Below, in pieces: positions 1-5,219 of a DNA stretch of 7,377 nucleotides. The first letter of the stretch is position 1. Every line of letters begins with the position of its first letter. Source of the DNA: JBCCFX01 sp039029515 (GTDB lineage: Bacteria > Planctomycetota > Phycisphaerae > Phycisphaerales > SM1A02); the NCBI GenBank assembly GCA_039029515.1, contig JBCCFX010000194.1, positions 1 to 7,377 of the forward strand, written 5' to 3'. The position numbers and the translations under genes are program-made. The notes under the pieces are model-generated. The model did no database searches and had not been told where the DNA came from. It worked only from the letters and a program-made list of their open reading frames with translations.

Positions 1-252
1 CTCGTTGATACCAAGGCAATCACCTACAGCCAGGGCAAACGATCGTTCGTGCGTTTCATGCTCGATCAGGACACCGGCGGCGCGATCAAAGCGCCGGGCC
101 GCGCCGACATTTTCATGGGCATCGGCAAGAGCGCGGAGATCCTCGCCGGCGGTCAGTACGCGGAAGGCACGTTGTGTTACATCTTCCTGAAGCCGGAATA
201 TGTGACCGAGTACCTGCAACGCAATGGCACGCTGGTGAATGCGGGTGGGTGA
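1..252 (+). CDS. mltA: MltA-type lytic murein transglycosylase, C-terminal fragment (3D domain)
   Basis: This is the last 83 residues of a protein whose start lies before the window, read in frame from base 1 to the TGA at 250-252. MltA enzymes cut the glycan strand of peptidoglycan and leave 1,6-anhydromuramic ends; they usually work as outer-membrane lipoproteins. The fragment holds the family's C-terminal 3D (three-aspartate) domain: QDTGGAI at residues 23-29, then KAPGRADIF at 30-38 and the GIGKSAEILAG segment. By analogy with E. coli MltA, the aspartate of QDTGGAI (D24 here) is the catalytic acid/base; this equivalence is from family knowledge. The ending (about residues 69-83, NGTLVNAGG at the close) is a short tail beyond the domain. 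The N-terminal signal and double-psi barrel domain cannot be seen. The gene converges on the minus-strand gene ending at 262, with only 9 bp between them. Confidence 0.85.
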   Translation, partial: LVDTKAITYSQGKRSFVRFMLDQDTGGAIKAPGRADIFMGIGKSAEILAGGQYAEGTLCYIFLKPEYVTEYLQRNGTLVNAGG

Positions 253-261
253 GACTCACGC

Positions 262-915
262 TCATTGCCACAGTTGAAGACCGAGCTTCGCGGCGGCAGA
301 GTCAGCTTTCGTCGTTGTACCGCCTGAAACACTCCTGGTTCCCTGCGTCCGATCAATGACGAATCCGGCTTCCTGATTCCAAGCCATCTTGCCTTGCCCT
401 GGCGCTTTCCGATGACGAGCGACCACGTAGCTGTCGTCGACCTGCGCCCGAAACGCCTGCACATCGCGTTCGAACTGACGCTCATCCATACGGATGTACG
501 CTTCGCCGAGCGCGCATCCAAAGACGAGCGCCATCACGTTCATCGCGATGAAGAGATAGACCACGTGTAATCGCCATTCGTACGGCTCGGGGTCGCCGGT
601 TGACTCACCGCACTCCGGACACGTCCCGCTGTTCGACGCGCCAACGTGGTAACCGCACGATGGACATCGCCCCTGCTTCACCCGGCGCGGGCCGATCGAG
701 TTGCGCATGACCATCTCCGGAAATTCCGGCACACAGACCGCCCAGAGAAACGGGATCAGCATCAATAGCGCAAAACCGCTGCCGACAAGGACCGTGCCGA
801 TGTCGAAGCCGAACGTCTCGCGCATCGTGCGTGCCAGGCAATACATATAGAACACATGCGCTGCGAGCACCGCAACGATGCCAAAGCGAAACAGAGTTGA
901 CCAGCGGATGGGCAT
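262..915 (-). CDS. Membrane protein with internal zinc ribbon, three predicted TM segments
   Basis: A 217-residue protein of unknown function. Visible layout: TM1 about residues 8-26, TM2 about 40-62, a zinc ribbon CPSCGYHV...CPECG with cysteines at 84, 87, 99 and 102 (CxxC-x11-CxxC), TM3 about 117-137, then a soluble tail of about 80 residues rich in charged residues and finally in Ser/Thr/Gly/Ala. CxxCGY...CPECG ribbons on small membrane proteins are common in planctomycete genomes, where they are usually annotated only as hypothetical. The ribbon lies in the middle between membrane segments, unlike the two C-terminal-ribbon proteins upstream in the same block. It is the last gene of the minus-strand block, 38 bp after the ubiD stop. 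The ATG at 913-915 is preceded on the coding strand by a pure pyrimidine run (916-930), so there is no Shine-Dalgarno site; translation probably depends on coupling or another initiation mode. It is real as a gene: the hydrophobic segments and ribbon are clear. Confidence 0.82.
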   Translation of the reverse strand: MPIRWSTLFRFGIVAVLAAHVFYMYCLARTMRETFGFDIGTVLVGSGFALLMLIPFLWAVCVPEFPEMVMRNSIGPRRVKQGRCPSCGYHVGASNSGTCPECGESTGDPEPYEWRLHVVYLFIAMNVMALVFGCALGEAYIRMDERQFERDVQAFRAQVDDSYVVARHRKAPGQGKMAWNQEAGFVIDRTQGTRSVSGGTTTKADSAAAKLGLQLWQ

Positions 916-932
916 GGGGAAGGGAAGAGGGG

Positions 933-960
933 AAAGCGAAAAGCGAGGAGCGACTAGCGA
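933..960. repeat. Four tandem 7-bp units (nnAGCGA) spanning the ubiD stop codon
   Basis: On the plus strand the units are AAAGCGA (933-939), AAAGCGA (940-946), GGAGCGA (947-953) and CTAGCGA (954-960). A degenerate fifth, CTAGAAG (961-967), merges with the AGA triplet tract. The last five bases are invariant over four units and only the first two vary. On the coding strand the units read TCGCTnn, and the one at 954-960 supplies the TAG stop of ubiD. Short heptameric tandem repeats are known in some bacteria, such as the STRR repeats of heterocystous cyanobacteria, but I know of no match to this unit. Confidence 0.75.
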
Positions 961-2999
961 CTAGAAGAAGAAGAAGAAGAAGAAGATAAACCGAAGGCGG
1001 CCGCGTTGGCCTCGACGCGTTCGAGGACGTCGTCGTCCATGGTCAGAATAGGCGGATACGCACGCACCGGCTGGCCGTGCCGGTGATCGCCCGGCATCTT
1101 CTTCGTCGCATCAAATGCCAGCCGTTCGCCTGAGCGGAACGCATCGCGAATCGGGTCGGCATTTGCGGTCATGTGGAACAGCACCGCCGACCAATCACGG
1201 ACGTCTACCGATGCATCGACGACGACCGCAAAGTCCGCGACGTTCATCGGCGCTGCGCCCCACAACGCATCGATCGCTCGCGCGCCGTCGCCAGCTTGCG
1301 ACTTGTCGATGCTCATGAATGCGACACGACCGCGTCCCCATTCGGGCAGGTCGAGCGCGGTCATAGCGCCTTCGAGTTGAAGACGCAAGGTGGATTCGCC
1401 GCGCGGATTGAACCCGATCGGCTCTGTCGCGCTGACGCCGTTCACTTCTTCGCCGGTCCACGGTCGTGTGGCATCGATGCCGATCTTCCCGCCCGCGCCC
1501 AGACGCGGCGCAGCGTGATCGAGAATGTCCAGCGGTCCGTTGACGACTTCGATGTCGCGACCGAAGTGCGTGCGCTCCACCATCGCGCGAAGCACCGCTT
1601 TTTCATCGTGGACATCGACATCGTCATCGACGACGACAATCATCTTCGTCCACGCCATCTGTCCCGCGCCCCAGATCGCATGCATCACGCGGCGCGCCTG
1701 CAACGGATACTGCTTGTTGATCTTGACGAACGCGCAATTGTGGAAGCAGCCGAACATCGGGAGGTGGTAATCCACGATGTCATGAATCAGAGTCTTCAGC
1801 AGCGGCAGCATGATGCGCTCCGTCGCCTTGCCGAGGTAGTAATCCTCCTGCGGCGGGAGACCGACGATCGTCGTCGGATAGATCGCGTTCACCCGGTGCG
1901 TGATCGCCGTGACTTCCACGATCGGATAGCGGTCCGGCAGCGAGTAGAATCCGGTGTGATCACCGAACGGGCCTTCGAAGACCGCGCCGGGACCAAGCGG
2001 CTCGCCGGACGTCGGGTCGTAATCAATGAAACCGCATTCGGTGCTGACGTAGCCTTCGATCACGATCTCACTGTTCGCGGGCACGCGGAGCGGAACGGTC
2101 TTCGCCTTGACCATGGGAATACCGCGACCGTTGAGAAATCCTGCCATCAGCAGTTCGCTGATGCCCGGCGGCAACGGACACGTTGCCGCGTACGGCATGA
2201 CGGATTCGCCACCCAGACAGATCGCGATCGGCATCGGCTTGCCGATCTTCTTCCATGATCGCCAGTGCGCTGCGCCATCATGGTGCATGTGCCAGTGCAT
2301 CGCGAGTCGCGTCTTGTCGATCAACTGCGCGCGGTACATCCCGATGTTGTGCGATGCCGGCTTCTTGCTGTCGCGGTCGTCGGCGTGAATCGTGTGCATG
2401 CCGGCGAGGGTGATGTAGCGACCAAGACCCTCTGCCGTGCCGGCTTCCTCGGGCGTGAGATGACAACCGACCGACGCGGGATCGCCATCGAGCGGCCAGC
2501 ACTTGATGATCGGCAGGCGTGTGAGATCGACCTGGCCGTCCGTCGCGAGCTTGACGACGGCCTGACATCGACCGTGACCGACGCGCTTGGGCGGCACGCG
2601 CAACAGCGGGAGGAATTCCCTGCCTTTGCTGAACGCCTCGACGATTGAGCGCGGCGGTTCCGGCTTGACGAGCGAGCCGATGCGGTCGGCGATCGCGGTG
2701 AAGCCGCCGGTCTCGTGACAGCCGAGCGCCATCTCCATGCGGTGATACGAACCGAACGTGTTGATCGCAAGGGGGAAGTCGCAGCCTTCAACGTTCTCGA
2801 AGAGCAGCGCTTTGCCGCCGAGTTCCGCATGGCCGGGATCGAACGACCGAGCGACATCGCTCACGTGCAGCGCGGGTTCGCGCGTATGGCGATCTGCGAT
2901 CGCCGCAATATCGAGGATCGGCGAAACGGTCCGCGTGACGCGGTGGAGTTCGCCCGCGTGTTCGAGCGCCGTGATCATGTCCGAGAGGGTCTTGAACAT
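954..2999 (-). CDS. ubiD: UbiD-family prenylated-FMN (de)carboxylase, long form with polyserine tail
   Basis: A 681-residue UbiD-family enzyme. UbiD proteins bind prenylated FMN made by a UbiX flavin prenyltransferase and reversibly decarboxylate aromatic or unsaturated acids, for example in ubiquinone or menaquinone synthesis. Family blocks seen: N-terminal SDMITALEHAGELHRV (residues 6-21), KALLFENVEG (63-72), YITLAGM (195-201), HNIGMYR (217-223, with N218 and R223 matching the metal- and prFMN-site Asn/Arg), MHWHMHHDGAAHW (234-246), PLPPGISELL, EIVIEGYV (311-318), EGPFGDHTGFY (342-352), YPTTIVGLPPQEDYYLGKATE (374-394) and VVVDDDVDVHD (455-465). E. coli UbiD is about 500 residues; the extra length is mostly C-terminal and looks like the longer decarboxylases of the menaquinone/futalosine route, so that role is likely but unproven. 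The C-terminal region carries a second copy of the 454-473 segment at 591-610. The last residues are nine serines and an arginine from a microsatellite. It lies 36 bp after an upstream zinc-ribbon gene. The start at 2999 fits the family N-terminus but has no good Shine-Dalgarno site. No ubiX or other quinone gene is in view. Confidence 0.93.
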   Translation of the reverse strand: MFKTLSDMITALEHAGELHRVTRTVSPILDIAAIADRHTREPALHVSDVARSFDPGHAELGGKALLFENVEGCDFPLAINTFGSYHRMEMALGCHETGGFTAIADRIGSLVKPEPPRSIVEAFSKGREFLPLLRVPPKRVGHGRCQAVVKLATDGQVDLTRLPIIKCWPLDGDPASVGCHLTPEEAGTAEGLGRYITLAGMHTIHADDRDSKKPASHNIGMYRAQLIDKTRLAMHWHMHHDGAAHWRSWKKIGKPMPIAICLGGESVMPYAATCPLPPGISELLMAGFLNGRGIPMVKAKTVPLRVPANSEIVIEGYVSTECGFIDYDPTSGEPLGPGAVFEGPFGDHTGFYSLPDRYPIVEVTAITHRVNAIYPTTIVGLPPQEDYYLGKATERIMLPLLKTLIHDIVDYHLPMFGCFHNCAFVKINKQYPLQARRVMHAIWGAGQMAWTKMIVVVDDDVDVHDEKAVLRAMVERTHFGRDIEVVNGPLDILDHAAPRLGAGGKIGIDATRPWTGEEVNGVSATEPIGFNPRGESTLRLQLEGAMTALDLPEWGRGRVAFMSIDKSQAGDGARAIDALWGAAPMNVADFAVVVDASVDVRDWSAVLFHMTANADPIRDAFRSGERLAFDATKKMPGDHRHGQPVRAYPPILTMDDDVLERVEANAAAFGLSSSSSSSSSR
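963..986 (-). repeat. (TCT)8 microsatellite coding for polyserine at the ubiD 3' end
   Basis: Eight perfect AGA triplets on the plus strand read as eight TCT serine codons (residues 672-679); the next codon, AGT, adds a ninth serine. All eight serine codons are identical and A/T-ending in a GC-rich gene, which points to slippage-driven expansion rather than selection for serine as such. The tract lies after the last recognisable family sequence, so length changes would alter only the tail and keep the frame. Confidence 0.9.
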
Positions 3000-3035
3000 C
3001 GTCCAAGAGGATAGGCGGAGAGCGTCAGTCGCGGG

Positions 3036-3803
3036 TCATGCTGGACGGAGGATTCGACCATCCGCGATGGTTCCGCATTCGGGGCAGATCGATCCACGTT
3101 CAACCGGGTAGGCGCAGAGGACGCATCGACCACGTGATCGCCGGCGGATACGGCGGAGGTAGCGCGGCGTGAACCAGATTGGCCAGAACAATATGCCGAA
3201 CAGCAGCGAATTCAGAATCAGGCCGGTCCAGAGCGGTGACGTCAGGATCCAATGGTCGTACGACCACTCGGGTAGATCTTGGATCCGATCCCGAGGTGAC
3301 GCACGCTGAATTCCCCAGGTCATCCATCCCTGCTGCACCCACGTGCCATCTGTGTCGAATCTCTTCGAGACTTGTACCGTGCCTGCCACCTGCCGCATTG
3401 GCCAGCCTCGGCGCAAGTGAAAGACCGTCGTTGATTCTCGCAACACTGCGCCCTGTGGCGAACCGGCCGCCAGGTCGTATGCATCATGCAGTGCACTCGT
3501 CCAAAACATTGAAAACGAATCAACCTGATCTTCCGGCAATCGGCTTTCGCACAATGACTCTACGATTTCGCGGTGAATTCCCGGATCGTCGACGAGGTTC
3601 TCCGTCTGAAACTCTCTCGCAGTGCCATTCTCTAGTGCGATGTCAGGGAGATTCTGTTCGTTGTAATGCACAAACTTTGCCAGCGATGGACGATTTCCAA
3701 ACTGCATGTGCACAACAATCGGCGCCCACGACAGCAGGAAGCCCGCGACAGCGTAGATGAGGAAATGCGTTCGTACGCGCGTTGGCCGACGTACTGCACT
3801 CAT
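3036..3803 (-). CDS. Membrane protein with C-terminal zinc ribbon (second of a tandem paralogous pair)
   Basis: A 255-residue protein of unknown function, starting at the ATG at 3801-3803. That ATG overlaps the upstream stop as ATGA. A start 20 codons further up (3863) is open but would run deep into the upstream gene and adds no sequence shared with the paralogue, so I prefer 3803. Layout: basic N-terminus, TM1 about residues 12-33, a soluble domain of about 150 residues with GWPMR at 133-137, TM2 about 189-212, a basic stretch (RRIRRRSRGR) and a terminal ribbon with cysteines at 227, 230, 240 and 243 (CxxC-x9-CxxC) followed by GT..DGR. With both ends cytoplasmic, the middle domain would be outside the membrane and the ribbon inside; this is inferred from the charges. 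The same layout, the GWPMR motif and the ribbon with trailing DGR recur in the gene upstream, so the two are paralogues. It is followed after 36 bp by ubiD. Confidence 0.8.
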   Translation of the reverse strand: MSAVRRPTRVRTHFLIYAVAGFLLSWAPIVVHMQFGNRPSLAKFVHYNEQNLPDIALENGTAREFQTENLVDDPGIHREIVESLCESRLPEDQVDSFSMFWTSALHDAYDLAAGSPQGAVLRESTTVFHLRRGWPMRQVAGTVQVSKRFDTDGTWVQQGWMTWGIQRASPRDRIQDLPEWSYDHWILTSPLWTGLILNSLLFGILFWPIWFTPRYLRRIRRRSRGRCVLCAYPVERGSICPECGTIADGRILRPA

Positions 3804-4477
3804 GACGCCAGCGCTCGCTTCGACTTCCACTGAATCGACCGGCCATCCTGCAACGTGCCGCACTCAGCGCAGCGTTCACCGATCGCGGTCGGATACCGGC
3901 AGATTGCGCACTTGCCCGCACGCGTTCTTCGCGCCCGGCGCACAATGAGCAATTGGAACCAGATGATCCAGATCGCCGCGCCATACAACGCCGTATTGAT
4001 GAGCAACCCTGACCAGATCGGACGCAGTGGAATCGCACTGTTCGATGCATATTGCCAGTAGCGGCGCGGCCGCGTACCGGTGGAGAACCGATACAGTCCG
4101 CGACCGGTCCATGTGCTCGGCGTCGTCTGTGTCGTCGCGACCTTGGCCTCCCCGCGCGCCATGCGCATCGGCCAGCCGCCATCGACGCGCATCAGTTGAT
4201 GCGTTTCGTCCTGCGGATCATCGGCAACCTGCACGACGTTATACCAGTCCCAGCCGACGCGCATGTAGTGCGATGACACCATGGATGGCGATGCGTCCTT
4301 GTCCCATGCATCGAGCATCGCATCACGCACGTCGTCGGGGACATCGGTGGTCTCCACGATACCTTCCCACCCACGGGCGCAGTAATGCACCATGATGAGC
4401 GTCGAGAGGAAGCAGCCAAGCACCGCGCTGATGATGAACTGGGCGATGAGTGGGATCGGTCGCTTCGTGTTCGCCAT
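3800..4477 (-). CDS. Membrane protein with C-terminal zinc ribbon (first of a tandem paralogous pair)
   Basis: A 225-residue protein of unknown function and the first gene of the minus-strand block. Layout: TM1 about residues 8-31, a soluble middle domain of about 120 residues with GGWPMR at 100-105, TM2 about 155-179, a basic run (RRARRTRAGK) and a C-terminal ribbon CAICRYP...CAECG with cysteines at 190, 193, 203 and 206, then GTLQDGR. The predicted topology puts the middle domain outside and the ribbon in the cytoplasm. The same order of parts, the WPMR motif and the x9 ribbon spacing are seen in the next gene, with which it overlaps by ATGA (3800-3803), so the pair is probably translationally coupled and arose by tandem duplication. 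No Shine-Dalgarno site precedes the ATG at 4475-4477; a TACGAT box ends 6 bp upstream, which would fit a leaderless transcript. Confidence 0.8.
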   Translation of the reverse strand: MANTKRPIPLIAQFIISAVLGCFLSTLIMVHYCARGWEGIVETTDVPDDVRDAMLDAWDKDASPSMVSSHYMRVGWDWYNVVQVADDPQDETHQLMRVDGGWPMRMARGEAKVATTQTTPSTWTGRGLYRFSTGTRPRRYWQYASNSAIPLRPIWSGLLINTALYGAAIWIIWFQLLIVRRARRTRAGKCAICRYPTAIGERCAECGTLQDGRSIQWKSKRALAS

Positions 4478-4483
4478 GCGATG

Positions 4484-4489
4484 ATCGTA
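4484..4489 (-). promoter_or_regulatory. Possible -10 box for the minus-strand block, leaderless start
   Basis: The minus strand reads TACGAT here, a TAnnnT match, with 6 bases to the ATG of the zinc-ribbon gene at 4477. A transcript starting about 7 bases after the box would begin at or next to the start codon, which fits the absence of a Shine-Dalgarno site. No convincing -35 element lies 16-18 bp further up, so the support is weak. Confidence 0.25.
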
Positions 4490-4501
4490 CCGCGCTCGCC
4501 G

Positions 4502-4530
4502 CTGACGACCGGCCGTTGATCTGGTATCAC
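4502..4530 (+). promoter_or_regulatory. Possible promoter of the methyltransferase gene
   Basis: CTGACG (4502-4507, 4 of 6 bases of TTGACA) and TATCAC (4525-4530, 4 of 6 of TATAAT) are separated by exactly 17 bp. Transcription would start about 2-4 bases before the ATG at 4540, giving an almost leaderless message. No Shine-Dalgarno sequence precedes that ATG, which is consistent. The 62-bp divergent spacer 4478-4539 leaves little other room for a promoter. In GC-rich DNA such matches arise by chance. Confidence 0.25.
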
Positions 4531-4539
4531 ACGCCTCTC

Positions 4540-5160
4540 ATGGAATTCTCCGCCGACATCCTGATGCAGTTCATGGACGCCACGACCGGACGCGAAGCCC
4601 GGCCGATGCTGTTCGAGGCGTTGCGTCATACCGAGCAGCGCGGCCAGGCGATCGATCTCGGCTGCGGACCGGGCAATGATGTGCTTGAACTGCTCAAGGC
4701 CGGGTTCCATGTCCTCGCGACCGATGGTCATGTCGCCGCGATCGAGCGGACGCGCGAGCGGGCCGACGATGCGGGGTTCGCCGACCGGCTGACGACGCGG
4801 CTGGCACGGTTTGCCCAGGTTCATCTGGAGCCGAACTCGGCGGATCTCATTCACGCCGGCTTCGCCCTGCCGTTCACGACGGTGGCGGAATTCGATCACA
4901 TCTGGACGTCGATCTGCACCGCGCTGCGTCCGGGCGCGGTCTTCGCCGGCCAATTCTTCGGCGTGAAAGACGACTGGGCACACGACGAGGAACGCTCGGA
5001 GCTTCGAGCGTTCACGCGGGCTGAGGTGGACAACCTGCTGCAGGCGTTTGAGATCTGCCATTTCGAGGAAGTCGATCGGGACGGCGAAACCGCCACCGGC
5101 ACCGAGAAACACTGGCACGTCTTCCATGTCGTCGCAAGACGACCGCGCGATCCCGCTTGA
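4540..5160 (+). CDS. Class I SAM-dependent methyltransferase
   Basis: A 206-residue Rossmann-fold methyltransferase. The glycine-rich SAM-binding motif is IDLGCGPGND at residues 38-47, followed by the acidic residue at the end of strand 2 (ATDGH, D62) that should bind the ribose hydroxyls. A later SADLIHAGFALPF block is the usual strand-4 motif, and FGVKDDWAHDEER, FTRAEVDNLL and a final KHWHVFHVVARRP match a widespread family of small TehB-like/Methyltransf_11-type enzymes. The substrate cannot be told from the sequence. I chose the ATG at 4540; the frame is open back to an ATG at 4450 and a TTG at 4516, but 4450 would overlap the divergent gene that starts at 4477 and the added residues do not look like the family. 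It is followed after 59 bp by the ABC ATPase on the same strand and may be co-transcribed with it, though no functional link is evident. Confidence 0.88.
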   Translation: MEFSADILMQFMDATTGREARPMLFEALRHTEQRGQAIDLGCGPGNDVLELLKAGFHVLATDGHVAAIERTRERADDAGFADRLTTRLARFAQVHLEPNSADLIHAGFALPFTTVAEFDHIWTSICTALRPGAVFAGQFFGVKDDWAHDEERSELRAFTRAEVDNLLQAFEICHFEEVDRDGETATGTEKHWHVFHVVARRPRDPA

Positions 5161-5196
5161 CCCGATCCATCCTGAATGACACCGTGTAGGCACGAC

Positions 5197-5209
5197 GGGC
5201 GAATCGCCC
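5197..5209. repeat. Perfect 6-bp inverted repeat just before the ABC ATPase ribosome site
   Basis: GGGCGA and TCGCCC face each other around a single A, directly before the AGGGG that serves the ATPase gene. One unpaired base is too short for a stable RNA hairpin loop without opening the inner pairs, and no T-run follows, so it is not an intrinsic terminator. A DNA operator or a small structure near the ribosome site is possible. Confidence 0.3.
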
Positions 5210-5214
5210 AGGGG
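5210..5214 (+). promoter_or_regulatory. Shine-Dalgarno site of the ABC ATPase gene
   Basis: AGGGG lies 5 bases before the ATG at 5220 and supports that start. Together with the permease site, it is one of only two clear Shine-Dalgarno sequences in the window. Confidence 0.6.
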
Positions 5215-5219
5215 AAGGC

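Noticed and set aside
142..150. Degenerate signature (YSKGM) and missing Q-loop glutamine as signs of an inactive ATPase (residue numbers of the protein at 5220-6245).
   Set aside because: These variants are usual in NosF/CcmA-like ABC-2 ATPases, and Walker A, Walker B with its glutamate, the D-loop and the H-loop histidine are all intact.
1173..2258. A 361-codon open frame on the plus strand opposite ubiD.
   Set aside because: The translation is rich in Arg, His and Asp with no recognisable domain, as expected for the antisense of a GC-rich gene. The minus-strand frame is a clear full-length UbiD protein.
3804..3863. A longer N-terminus for the second zinc-ribbon paralogue, starting at 3863.
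   Set aside because: The extra 20 residues overlap the upstream gene's conserved ribbon region and add nothing shared with the paralogue. The ATGA start at 3803 places the first TM segment as in the paralogue.
4450..4539. A longer N-terminus for the methyltransferase, starting at 4450.
   Set aside because: It would overlap the start of the divergent gene at 4477, and the extra residues are low in family resemblance. A TTG start at 4516 cannot be fully excluded.
5197..5209. Intrinsic terminator between the methyltransferase and ABC genes.
   Set aside because: The inverted repeat has a one-base centre and no following T-run, and it lies directly against the next gene's ribosome site.
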